A DNA stretch of 26,153 bases from Phoronis ovalis (lineage: Eukaryota > Phoronida > Phoronidae). The translations under genes and the position numbers were made by a program. Of the stretch, positions 1 to 10,902 are shown in pieces; positions within the stretch are counted from its first letter, which is position 1, and the number at the start of each line of letters is the position of its first letter. Under the pieces are notes generated by a model. It saw only the letters and a program-made list of their open reading frames with translations. It made no database searches and was not told where the DNA came from. The stretch lies in NCBI GenBank assembly GCA_028565635.1, contig JAOXYB010052167.1, positions 1-26,153 on the forward strand, given 5' to 3'.

Positions 1-115
1 CTACCGAAAGCCAAAATTTTGGATTGGGTTCCGCGGCACATCCCCGTAGTCAAAAAACCTTGAGTACCCCCCCGGGCTGGTACTGTACAGATCTAAGCGC
101 CTGGTACTGTACTAA
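1..115. repeat. Right end of a short CCCGGG-ended dispersed repeat (partial)
   Basis: This is a GC-richer patch at the window edge in AT-rich surroundings. It contains CGCGGCACAT (about 32-41), then GAGTACCCCCCCGGG (62-76), then two direct copies of CTGGTACTGTAC at 77-88 and 101-112, 24 bp apart. The same order (CGCGGCACAT, about 35 bases, a GTGCC/GTACC-CCCCGGG block, then a CAGTACC or GGTACTG motif) closes the element at 10385-10873. I therefore read this as the right-hand end of a related element whose left part lies outside the window. There is no coding content. I recall similar pieces as common in bivalve DNA, but cannot name a family from sequence alone. Confidence 0.5.
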
Positions 116-3100
116 TGACAATTCTATACCAATCACAAACCTTGAGCTTTCATCAAACCATTGATTAAACTGGCGAAAGTCTTGGATTTCATAGGGACCT
201 GTCCACCTTTGAATCAATAACGTAATTTAAATAAAAAAATATTTATAACACATTTGTTCATGATTTTGCTGTCTTCTAAAATGTTTAAGGAAATAAATTA
301 AATATACATAATTTTTGAATTGACACTATTCAAGATATTGTTAATTTCATTACTATTAGCTGTCGAATTCGAATAAAGAAAGCATCTAATTAGAGTAATG
401 GTAGTAAAATCACATTCTTTAAAATATAACGGCATAGGTAAATACATTACTTAGCCTTTAGAACATTTATTTAGCCTTCATTTGGAATTATTAGCGCGTT
501 TCCTTCCTCATTATATACCTTGCCAGAAGATCAATGCTGTGTTGTCAATGCATTCTTAGATAAATTCAATACTATACAAAACCTTCATAGTACGATAAAT
601 TATAACTGTCAATATTTACTACACAAGAACAACAACATTCATAGAAGTCATTCATCTGAACAATAAAAGTCTAATCTTGACTAAAGTATTTAAAACATAA
701 GTTGTTATTGCTTATGTATTACATTTTTATCGAAAAAGAAGAGGCGATAAAACTTTGTGCGGAGAAAGGTGAGTGTTTTGTCTATTTTTAGTAGTAAAAA
801 TAAAAAATTGCTTCCTTTGAATAATATCCGAATGACTGTTATGATAAGGAAAATACTCATAAAAGTATGTTTCGTAGCTGGTTTATTTTTATTCGTTTCA
901 TAGTTTTCACCAGAGTCAGCACCGCCTCCCAGGTTGCTAATTGTTATTGCTAATTACGTTAATGTCATTATTTTGCATAACAATCTGGGTTTCAGAAGTA
1001 ATTCTCCTTGCCACACCTGAATATTTATGTATTGAATATTTATGTAAACAGTTTCACTGACAAATCTAGAATAAATTAGAATAATGAACCACGCAAGCAC
1101 GCCTCTTCAGTGTTTAATTATTACAAGTTATATTCCAATGTGGTTTATTAACAAAATTATTTTGTTTAGGTAATTGTCTTTCAACTTTATTTTTTATAGA
1201 GAAAATTAGTTCATCGGTGTGTTTGAATACATGACGAGTTTTACTATGTAAAATAAACCCTTTTTTTCTCTATTTTCTGCATTTCTTTTAGTACAAAATA
1301 ATTGTTAATTATAAACCGCTATTTTTGGAAGAATATTTCTGTTTTATTCAGTATTTACATTGATATTTTGTAATATCATAATTCGTGTAAATGTGATATT
1401 TTTAGCAAATGTTTCTTATTGTTTTTTTTTCAATATTTACTGTACAATATTAAAACAGCACAGCTATGTAATTTAAAAAAAGCACATCTGTGCAAGTGTT
1501 ATTTTTAACACATAATGATTGGGTGTGTTTGTGAAAAATTCATATTTTAAAATATCAAAAGTATCAAAACTGGGAAGGTATTATTATAAACTAATTGGCT
1601 TCATAAATGTTTAAACAAATAAAAACATCTACTTGATTAATAATTTTTACCGTGCTAATTTTAAACAGGTAAATTATTTCCAATATTTTTATCGTTATAG
1701 TATACTATACTATTCGTCTTGCTCTTTTTGGCTAATCATTGTTTATATGTACATGCATGTATATTTGCCAAAACTCTAAACAAGCAAATGTGCCCAATGC
1801 AATAAACTGTTTTGACGACAGAGAGCGCATTAACTGAAATAGAATAATTCATCATCAAACCGTTCGCCCGAGAAGAGCAGTAGCAATTCACAAACGCATC
1901 GTTAAACATATTCATATACTTTTTTCGGAACACAAACGACCATTTGTTTAAAATTAATAATATGTAAACCCTCTTGCTGACATTAAGAGCACATTCATAA
2001 TGAAAAGTCCTAACAATGGTCTTATAGGATGTTTGGGAATACTACCTAATATGCATCATTATGCCTACATACATCTATACAATAAAACCTAATCACCAAC
2101 AGTCAAGTAAGGCACTAAATAATAAATTATTAATTTTACATTCTCTTCATCTCTTGGTAAAGGCGCCAAGCATCACGGAACAAGTACACACTGCTTAATT
2201 GGAAAGGATTTCTAACACCAAATTCGACCTTATTGATATGGCGTATTATATTGGTGGTCTATATATGTTTTTGTACGAGGAACGCTAGGCTTTTAATTAA
2301 TGCAAACTTATAACAGACGAATGACACACAAAGCAACATATACACACGTCGCTTTCAAGTGGCGTGTACTACTGCTTATTTCCATATCCCTGGCAGGTGC
2401 CAAAATACACCTCTGGGGATCCATTTGGATATCTTTATCTGACAACACTTTGTCTTATTAATAATGTTCTACTGTACCTGCATCGGCGAAGTGGATTCCC
2501 AGCATACAATATAGTAAACACAGCATTAATAGCGACCAGGTGGTTTTGTGCCTCATTTTGTTATGTGTCTGACTTGCAGCAAAATCCAAGGATAATCTTC
2601 AGTAACTTCTCTCTGATGACGACAAGGAGTCGTGTCCTCAGTGGTGTCTGTAATTTAATAAGTAATTAGATTTCGGATGATGTGCTATTGACGGCGGTGT
2701 ACAAATTCAGGTTGACACAGCTTTAGGTTTTTATAAGTTCGTTCCCACTCTTATGTTTTTGTCCACCAATTTATTATATAAATCCACAGACGAAATTTTA
2801 AACGAAATTAAACTGAAAATCATAGTAAAAAATATATCTTCCATACATTATCTGCGAATTTATGAAGTCCTTGATAAGATGTCTTAAAACAGTAGCTAAC
2901 CATGCACTAAGAATATGTTGCAGTTTCTCGTACCAATCGCTAAGTTATCCCAAAAAGTCTAAGACCTTATGCCATCCAACACTGTAATGGTTCAAATACA
3001 AATTAAAAAGTAACATATTGGATCATGGAATTCGTTTATGTTGCCTGCACGTTACTGATATTGACCGCATGTTGACCAGGTGATTGTATTATCCGCCTTT

Positions 3101-6100
3101 TGAATTGTTCTACATACGGAGAACATACATAGGCTAGGGGACGATCTCAAAAATAACTTCCGCTACAGTGTGAGTGATATAAATATTCCAGCAATATATA
3201 AACGACGAAAATAACAACACCTATAAACTATCTATAGTTTAAGCTAGTAAGTATAAAATAAAACTAAACATTTTAAAAGTCTCATTTCCATTCAAACTTC
3301 AGGAATATCTTAATAATTAAATAGAACATAGCTTGTTTTACCTTCGATCGCCTGTTCATCTACGGTATAATTAACTTATTGATAAGCAGTTTTCCTGTCA
3401 GTCATTTCCATAACTAATGGACTGGCTTGTTTCAATTTTAATTCAAAAAGCTTTTAAAACTAAAAATTTCTATGAATATATCAGACAGATTAATTTGTTC
3501 ACTTCGCTGATTATTTCACTTGGGATTCCCTTTAACTAGTGTCATAAAATTGAGTTTCGTTTCTCATTTCTTCAGTTATATTGGGATTAAGTGCATGAAC
3601 ATATGATGTTCCTTTTATACATTGTTTATTCACTACATGTCAGACTATACAAACGTTATACGCTAGTAATTAATTGGGAGAAATGATCGAAATGAAATTT
3701 TCTGATAGTAGAAATGTAAAAATTAAGTTTTGAGACCCACCACGATGGATTCATAGGCTGTTGCGCTGATTGGCCAATAGAATGTTTTCACAAACTTATT
3801 GATCATGCATCATGGATTTCAGAATTACTTTATAGCAGCAAATAGAAAAGCTCTTATTACTCCTTAATTACATAATAATACTGTTTAATGCGCATCCTCT
3901 TGTCTTTATCATCGTATAGACCTTTCTCATGCATGGCTGTTCCCCGGGGGTTCTTCCATCCCCCAGTAATAGTATACATACATACCCAACTTACATTTAA
4001 TTAGAATTATTACAAATCTTTAGAATTTAAGATACATGTATGTTTAAAATAATATAGTATAATATATGTACTCATAAGTTCTTTGTCTACATTTTTGTTT
4101 TCTGATTTTTTGAAGTCAATAGCCCTTTATTAATAGTATAATTGATTGATAGCTTGTATGTAAATAAAAACAGAAAATAGGGAGTAAATCAACCGTTGGA
4201 ACAGCTGCGAGAAGACTTATGATTGTTTTCTAGACTCTATAATTTGCAATCTTTACTGCATGATGGTTCATGAAATAATTCATTTTAAAATATAACTGTA
4301 CTATAAAATTATTATCAAAAGGAAAAACTTATGATGTTTGTGTAAATCATAATTTTCCTTTCCTGTTTATGAAAAAAAATAGTCAGTCTGCAGTTTTACA
4401 GTCAGATAAAATTACTCAAGCAGAGCACGTGCACACACTATGAACTTAACATTAAATTAATGTTATTATTAGTTTAACAACTAGCTCAGATTAATCATAT
4501 TTTACATTATGTTATTTTAGTTTAGGAGAGAGAGAGCGCCACCAAATTAATAAAAACTATCATCATGTACTTTTCATCAGGTACAGATCTGTCGCTGAAT
4601 CCAACCTTCTTGGAACACCAACAGCAAGGATGTAAAACAAAAATAACCCAGCTACGCATAGTTGTTTCAGCTAGAATATACCAATACTTGCTGGGAAATG
4701 TATCAACAGTTCAAAATGCTTTCAGTGAGGATACACTCTTGATACATTCTCACACCCTCTACTAATCCTCGTCAAATTTCCGACTCTTTCATCAGCCCCC
4801 TCGGTTTTATAAATCTCTCATATCCGCATGCCCCTACTAATATGGATTACATATTTTCCTGACGCTAAATTAACATACATGTGTACACATGACGAAAGTT
4901 TTGAAATTCCTGCTGGAATTTTTGACATTATATTTCTCCTACTGAGTATACATTAGATTACAATTTTTCTGCATCATTAAAATTGAATTGCCATTAACAT
5001 CCGATTTAATTCACAATTGCTTTGATGTAAGTAAACTTATATAATACATAAAAGACCAACACTTGCATTAATTAAAAGAGTACAGAAAATAATAAATCCG
5101 AACAAATGGAATTGTTTTTTAGTTTCTTATACTGGCTTTTTCCTGTTATATGCGCAGGTGCACTAAAGCAAACTGAAAGCTCTGTGGTAATTTTTCTATG
5201 TTCTCCACTTATATGACCTTATATATCGTTTGGCAAATGCAAGAGTTGCTGCTGTTGACCATTCATGTGACCATTGGATGACCTCTAATGGCCCACTCTA
5301 GGCTGAGGGAATCTGACTAGAAAAGATTTCAAGCGCCACTAAAATTCGAGAAATATCCTCACTCGGGAGACGAATTTAACAAAACGTACACCTTGAAAAA
5401 ACACTATCAATATAATCTACCCTTTGATCAGAATATAAGGAAAAATATCCTTATAATGATCCCCTGCAATAATATAATACCCAATACTTGGACGAGGTGT
5501 CGATGTTTAAAATGTTTTTAAGGCAGTTACTTTATTAGATTCAGTTAGATCCGAGTTAGATGGCACCCGGCAGATGGCAGACTCTTGGCCTTCATTGACA
5601 AGGTAAACTATAAATGTAACATGCAACCCCTGAAACGGACACCATACAGAAAAAATAAACACCGGACATACGTGACATCTATTTCTGTTGAGTCAAGGGG
5701 TCTCTACCCTGGTCTACCTCTTGTCATTTTTGAGACGAAGCTTCCTGAAAAATGGAAAGAAAAAGAGGGAATAAAATTTAGAAGGAGAACAAATGAAACA
5801 AAATGTTTGTTGCCTATTATAGGCGAACTTCTAATTAGTAAAACAGTTTTGAAAATCATTTAACTGCATTAATTAAAAGTAGATAAAGATGAAAGTAAAC
5901 ATCTGAATCGCAATAAAAAACTTCACAATAGGAAAATTATATTCGATTTTTGTTTACTTTTGACCTCAAAACGACCTCTAAATGTCCTTCAAATGGCTTA
6001 AAAACTTAATGCAATTTTGTGATTTTCACCTTTTCACCTCTAGATGACGTTTGAACCTCAAGGTCCCGGGGACAAGGTCCCTTTGTTTCCAACCTGGGGA

Positions 6101-7485
6101 TGGAGTAGACACCAACTTATTCTTGAGGTACGACATATTTTCTCCATAAATTAATTAAAATGATGCAAAAAAGTAAAAATCTAACCTTTTAACCTTTAGC
6201 CGCCGTAGAACTTAAACTGGATGGAGTTTGCTGCAAATTTGTGTACAAAACCAACAGGCTTGCTTACTATATAATCAGTAATCCTTATTAAGATAGTTTA
6301 TATAGCCATAAACCCCAACGTTGTACTGAGCCCTGCGTTGTATAAATTATATGTTATATCAATATTTTTATTTTGTGGGGTGATATCGGGATATAGAAAT
6401 ATTACAGACAAGATATACATGTATATCGGGCAACTTTTGCCTTAGAATTCATGTCATGTAATAAACAGAGCACGTAATCTTTAAATTGATTGATTGAATG
6501 ACGAAAAAAGAACACAACGTTATAAAATATACTCTATAAATCATTCACACCATTTTCTTACGCATCACGAATCCATAAGTAGGTGTTACTAAAACCTGAA
6601 AGGACGTTGTTGAGGCGCAATTTCCCGACCGGAAGACTGTATTACTATTATCACTCGGTTGTAATAATTTTCGATGAATTCTGTTTGGCGTATAATTATA
6701 AAACGAAAATTGCCGGAAACAGGTTATTGCAAAATTACATTTGTAAACTATGAAATAAAATACCGTCTGTATACATGTGTAAAGGAGCACACAAATGTAC
6801 GAAGTAAAGTGTGCTATTTTACACTACTAACTTACATTTTACTGTAGTCCAACTTAAATAGTTAAAAACAATTGGCCGTTCTAAAGACTATGCATTAAAT
6901 AATAAAGATTTGAACACAAAATTTTACTTTTTCTTCATATATAATTTATTTTATATTTAGCAATTAATATATATTTAGGATGTTAAAAATGCATTTCTTT
7001 CTCGAATAACTTTATACTGTGGATCGATTACATTTATTTTTAATCATTCTATCTCAGTAAATAAAACTACCGCTTTTATAAGATTGGTTCCACTAGGTTT
7101 AAGCTTCCGCAATAATTAGTTATAATTATTGTATTTAATATTATAATTATATACAAAATCTGTCATATTGTGTTTTTCTCTTTACTGACGATCATAGCTG
7201 TACGTAATCAGAACATTAAACTTCTTTTTTTTATTAATGAATTAGCTGACTCTCCAAAGATTTTACAAATGTGACGCAAACAGGTTAATTACTCGTCAGT
7301 TATTTCTATATTTGTAATAATATAACTCAGTAAAATAATCCCTAGGTTGTAGTTCGTCTAAAAATATGCAGTTTAATAGAATGAGTAATAAACTTATATT
7401 AGATCTAATTGGTACGATTTGCAATCCCCTCCTAGAATGAATTACGTTTGGGAACAAGTCGGCCAGCTTTTATTTTAATTAATCT

Positions 7486-7561
7486 TACCAGAATTTAAGA
7501 TATGCTGTACATTTATGAAATGTTACCAGATTTTGAGGTATGCTGTATATTTGTGGAATGC
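7486..7561. repeat. Diverged two-copy tandem repeat, 38-bp unit
   Basis: Two adjacent 38-bp units (7486-7523 and 7524-7561) both begin TACCAGA and share TATGCTGTA and a TTTRTGRAATG block. They differ at several sites, mostly transitions. A weaker third copy may start at about 7563 (GTACTAATTTTAAAGTAC). This is an old local duplication with no sign of function. Confidence 0.6.
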
Positions 7562-8390
7562 GTTGTACTAATTTTAAAGTACATGATCATTTTTGCTTTC
7601 TAACTAATTGTATATGTCCACGGGTTTATTTTTAGTTCGTTGCAGCTTTAAAAAGAGTCTTTATGAAGTTATGATTTGGTACATTATGTTATAAATTACA
7701 TATCAATATAAACACGCTATGTCCATTTATGATAATCTGCTTAGCAGTTTGTAACCTTTAAAAAATTAGCTAACTACGGACGCGTACCATTTGAACGTAT
7801 CTCTTGAATGCATCTTGGTGTTTTTATTAAATAGTTCGTTAGGTCACTCGATAACTCGATTCGATCGTCTATTATTAAATATTTCTCTCCGCCGTTGGTG
7901 TATAGGAAATGAGTAATGTTTCTGTTCGATTGTTATTTTTTACCATTATTTTCTATTTTTACAACTGTTCTTTAAAGTGCGTGCACGTGTATGGAAATTT
8001 CAGATTTGTCTAAGTTTAGTATCCGACACAATTTCAATCAGCTTGAATATGACTTATTGAGTCCTTGTCCCGTTCTCGCCAGATGTCGCCGACAATAGTC
8101 AAGTCATAAGTAAAAATCCTGAATTAAGTTCTTATATTCATACTAAGAATTATGCTGTTGTCTGTTTCTGCATGGAACTTAACTCACGCGCCGTACCCTA
8201 ACCTATGGAGCGGGGAGCCCAATGGGAAGCCCATCTATTGTGATAGAATGACCTCTATCGAGTAACCAAAAAGTTACATACAGCTGATAAGAACTTTTTA
8301 GAGCCTTGTTAATGTCTAGCTGTGACTAACATAACTTTTTTAGTTTGAGGTAGAGAGGCAGTATTGTTACCGAAAAGTAAAAATTCAAAT

Positions 8391-8495
8391 AAATACATAT
8401 GTAATGGATGATAATCAAATACTATAAATAGCTCCTAATAAATATATTTGTGTAATATGGATGATAGCAAAATATACTATAAAAATAGTTTCAAA
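8391..8495. repeat. Diverged two-copy tandem repeat, about 50-55-bp unit
   Basis: The first copy (about 8391-8439) and second copy (about 8440-8495) share the order AAATAYATWTGT, TAATRTGGATGATA, CAAA, TACTATAAA, TAG. Small insertions in the second copy account for its extra length. It is non-coding and looks like a slippage or duplication product. Confidence 0.55.
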
Positions 8496-8703
8496 TTATG
8501 TGAATAGCATTTCCTCCGTCATTTTACCTCTTATTGGCTCATGAGGAAGTATGCAAGATTTAGTTAAAATACTGGACGTGCCTTTATAATTATGATTTTC
8601 TTATGTTGGTTGGACCTGTACTTTTGTTTTAATTGGTATATTTTTATGTAATAATACTTATTGACTCCTATCATTTGCTCACCAGTGAATGTCGTTTATA
8701 ATT

Positions 8704-8856
8704 AGGGGCTGTAAAGGGGGGGGGGGGTTCGCGAGCAGCGAGCATCGTGGTCTGTTAAGTCCGAGCCGCGATCATCCATTAACTCTTTTACTTGCCGCGA
8801 GCATTTGCAATTTTTAAGTGCGAGCATTGCACCCTGGGAGGATCCCCTACACCCCT
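8704..8856. mobile_element. Small MITE-like repeat with degenerate GCGAGCA motifs
   Basis: The left end reads AGGGGCTGTAAAGGGG and runs into a 12-G tract. The right end, reverse-complemented, reads AGGGGTGTAGGGGATCC. These form imperfect terminal inverted repeats of about 16-17 bp around some 150 bp. The interior carries four variants of a CGCGAGCA-type motif (GCGAGCAGCGAGCAT, GAGCCGCGATCAT, GCCGCGAGCAT, GTGCGAGCATTGC). It has no coding capacity, so it would be a non-autonomous element. The reverse complement of the core of the foldback at 13.36-13.61 kb has the same GCGAGCAT and TTAAGTGCGA words, so the two loci share a repeat module. No clear target-site duplication is visible. Confidence 0.5.
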
Positions 8857-9555
8857 CTTGTTTACTAGTTGCTTAAGTACCGTCATTAATTTATGGGAGG
8901 AGGTCATCAAATTTAGGGAGGGGATCAGAAGAGTTTAGACTAAAAGTCGTTTTGTTGGTTAAAATGGGTAAAATTCAAGTTGCTTGTTAAACTCATGCAG
9001 TAGATAAATACTGTCAAATTGAATTTATGTACTTTTCATTATCCCTAAAGTGATGATGTATATACTTTTAAAGCAATTTTCAAATTAAACTTTGTAAATT
9101 CATAATATATAGACACGTCTATGTAGGCGCAATGGGTTTGTACTCTGGTTTAGCCATTAGGGTGAACAAACTTTTTTGACAAATTTATAACGTCAACGGA
9201 TGTTGCTTACTTAGCCGAGTAGGCATACTATTGGTAATATATTTTGAGCGAATATTGGAGTAAATAATGAATGCGATCAAAGAGTAACGCCATAAATTTG
9301 CATTCATTTGCGTTAATTGTGTTTACTTCATTGCGGTGCATAATAGTAGAAACGATAAAAATACAGTCTTTTAATCAGCTAATGACCAGCAAGGGTTGAT
9401 AATTTATTCATTTCAATACTTGATAGTGTTATTAAAATTTTCTTAACGTATTCATGACAATTCTTCATTGTGCGTCAAAGCAAACTCGCCATTACGTAAT
9501 ATGTAAAATACAAAATACGTCATTAATCATCAATGACATTTATACTTTTGATTAG

Positions 9556-9563
9556 TGACGTCA
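9556..9563. promoter_or_regulatory. Consensus CRE-type palindrome TGACGTCA
   Basis: The 8-bp palindrome is the consensus binding site of CREB/ATF bZIP factors. Related words lie within 90 bp upstream: GCGTCA (about 9472), ATTACGTAAT (about 9492) and TACGTCATT (about 9513). It lies about 5.3 kb upstream of the receptor coding exon, so any link to that gene is speculative. A chance occurrence is quite possible. Confidence 0.25.
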
Positions 9564-9837
9564 TTTGGGAGTTTGGGAATAGGAAAAGTGTAATAAAGTT
9601 TTAATTAGATGCATTTACAATTTGATAATATTTTTAATTTATATCTGTACTTTGTGGAAGCTGTGGTGGAAGGCGTTTTACTTTCTGTGGCCATCATGGG
9701 ACACTCTCTAACAGAAGAAGAAGATGTCGAAATTTTCGATAACTTCTAAATGCTTATAAATAAGAAAAAACATAGAATAAACACGACTCAGATAAAATTA
9801 ACGTTTCAGTTTATTTTAAACTTTCTTCAGAAAATTT

Positions 9838-9884
9838 TAATTAAAATTCCAATGTTTTAAATCTAATTAAAATTCCAATGTTTT
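9838..9884. repeat. Exact two-copy tandem duplication, 26-bp period
   Basis: The 21-base block starting TAATTAAAATTCC occurs at 9838-9858 and again at 9864-9884 without change, separated by AAATC. It looks like a recent duplication. Confidence 0.8.
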
Positions 9885-10263
9885 GCTGGTTGAACTATAT
9901 ATTCTGTTTACTCTTTCGAAATGTTTAGGTATCAGTGAAAAACAGAATTTAATAGTTTTGTGTTTCCTTGATTTGATTTGATAGCCAGTGGAAATTGAAA
10001 TATTTTTATTTTGTACGCGGTTGAACTGTTCCTAGTAGCATCTGGTGGGTAAAGTGTTGTCCCGATAGGGTAATCACTGAACCTGTCAATCCTTACGTAA
10101 ACAGCTGCTTCAACTATAAGTTTACTCCTTCCATATTTGACGATAAATGTAATACATGTATTTATCGATGCATGTATTATAATGAATTTATTATGTTTAT
10201 TCCGTAATTCGTCATTTTTTCCATTGAGGTATAATAAAATCTTGTTATAGTAAACATATGTTC

Positions 10264-10303
10264 AATACATACTTTTAAGTATAAATACATACTTTTAAGT
10301 TTA
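10264..10303. repeat. Two-copy tandem duplication, 20-bp unit
   Basis: The unit AATACATACTTTTAAGTATA (10264-10283) is followed at once by a near-identical copy (10284-10303), with TTTA in place of TATA at its end. Confidence 0.8.
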
Positions 10304-10384
10304 AAAACACTTTCTAGCATATCTAGTCAAACCGTGAATACAGGGGTGCATCGTGAAATGACTTAGCATTTTATGAAAACACGA

Positions 10385-10873
10385 AGGTACCTCATCCGGA
10401 GCTACAACCTCCCCATTAGTTTGAATAATTTACTTTCTGCAGAACATTCACAGAAAATATATACTGGGGGGGTATAATATAGGCGTATGGGATGGACCAT
10501 GCAACACCATGGGTGTGAGGCGCAGGGGTCCAAACCCTGACACTGAAATATCCTCGGAATTGACAAATTACTTACCCTGAAATATCCTTGGCCCAAAAAA
10601 TCGTCTCCGTACTGCAAGAAAAAAGTTGACAACTGAAAAAAAGGGCATTTCCAATTCTTTCGTCTCCTTTAAACGCTGTGGACGATCAAAATCTCCAATA
10701 AAATCTCAAAAAGCCCACCCTAAAATATCCCCTTGACGTCAAACCCATCCTGAAATATCCCAGAAGTAAAATGACCCACCCTGAAATATTCTGGTAGCCC
10801 AAAAAAGCGACCCTGAAGCGCGGCACATGTATATATAGACCGATATAGGAAGTGCCTCCCCGGGGCAGTACCT
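10385..10873. mobile_element. Non-autonomous element with CCGG-type inverted ends and a degenerate CCCTGAAATATCC array
   Basis: The left end AGGTACCTCATCCGGAGCT mirrors the reverse complement of the right end (AGGTACTGCCCCGGGGAGG), giving imperfect terminal inverted repeats of about 24 bp around some 490 bp. The interior has six or so irregular copies of a CACCCTGAAATATCC-like motif (near 10537, 10575, 10726, 10746, 10778 and 10811), all in one orientation. A CGCGGCACAT word at about 10818 precedes the right end, as in the fragment at the window start. Short minus-strand frames across it are by-products of the array. No transposase is present. I see no clear target-site duplication. Mobilisation in trans is inferred from architecture only. 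Confidence 0.55.
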
Positions 10874-10902
10874 GAGACTAATATATTAGTTATATTAGTC
10901 TC
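10874..10902. repeat. Perfect 12-bp-arm hairpin next to the element end
   Basis: GAGACTAATATA (10874-10885) and TATATTAGTCTC (10891-10902) are exact reverse complements around a 5-base loop TTAGT. The hairpin is bracketed by two direct copies of GCAGTAC (10865-10871 and about 10905-10911). It abuts the right end of the element at 10385-10873. Confidence 0.75.

Larger units (their letters stand above)
116..8703. other. Long AT-rich stretch with no supported gene
   Basis: I find no reading frame here with recognisable domains, plausible splice continuity or a good start. The longest open frames (about 92 and 101 codons, at 5585-5863 and 2364-2669) begin at TTG and GTG, have no family signature and fit chance. 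The stretch holds small local duplications (1021-1050, 7486-7561, 8391-8495), clusters of TGACC-like motifs near 5255-5300 and 5955-6075, and a CCCCGGGGG patch at about 3942-3966 that may be a repeat remnant. It could be intergenic, or intron/5' region of the downstream receptor gene; the sequence does not decide. Confidence 0.5.
8857..10384. other. Non-coding interval with a CRE-like cluster and two short tandem duplications
   Basis: No supported gene is seen. The interval contains a perfect TGACGTCA palindrome at 9556-9563 with other ACGTCA/TACGTA words nearby (9470-9563), and exact two-copy tandem duplications at 9838-9884 and 10264-10303. The rest is AT-rich sequence without recognisable structure. 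Confidence 0.5.

Noticed and set aside
2364-2669. Plus-strand open frame of about 101 codons
   Set aside because: It begins at GTG, its composition is irregular, and it has no family signature or exon context.
4778-4812. CTGATGA and GGAAA on the minus strand, suggesting a hammerhead ribozyme core
   Set aside because: No stem II can form between the two conserved boxes and no flanking stems I/III are visible. The CTGATGA at about 2615 on the plus strand has a short stem but lacks GAAA.
5585-5863. Plus-strand open frame of about 92 codons with a basic, protein-like look
   Set aside because: It starts at TTG, not ATG, has no recognisable domain, and no exon-like splice borders that link it to another coding piece. 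Its length is reachable by chance in 26 kb.
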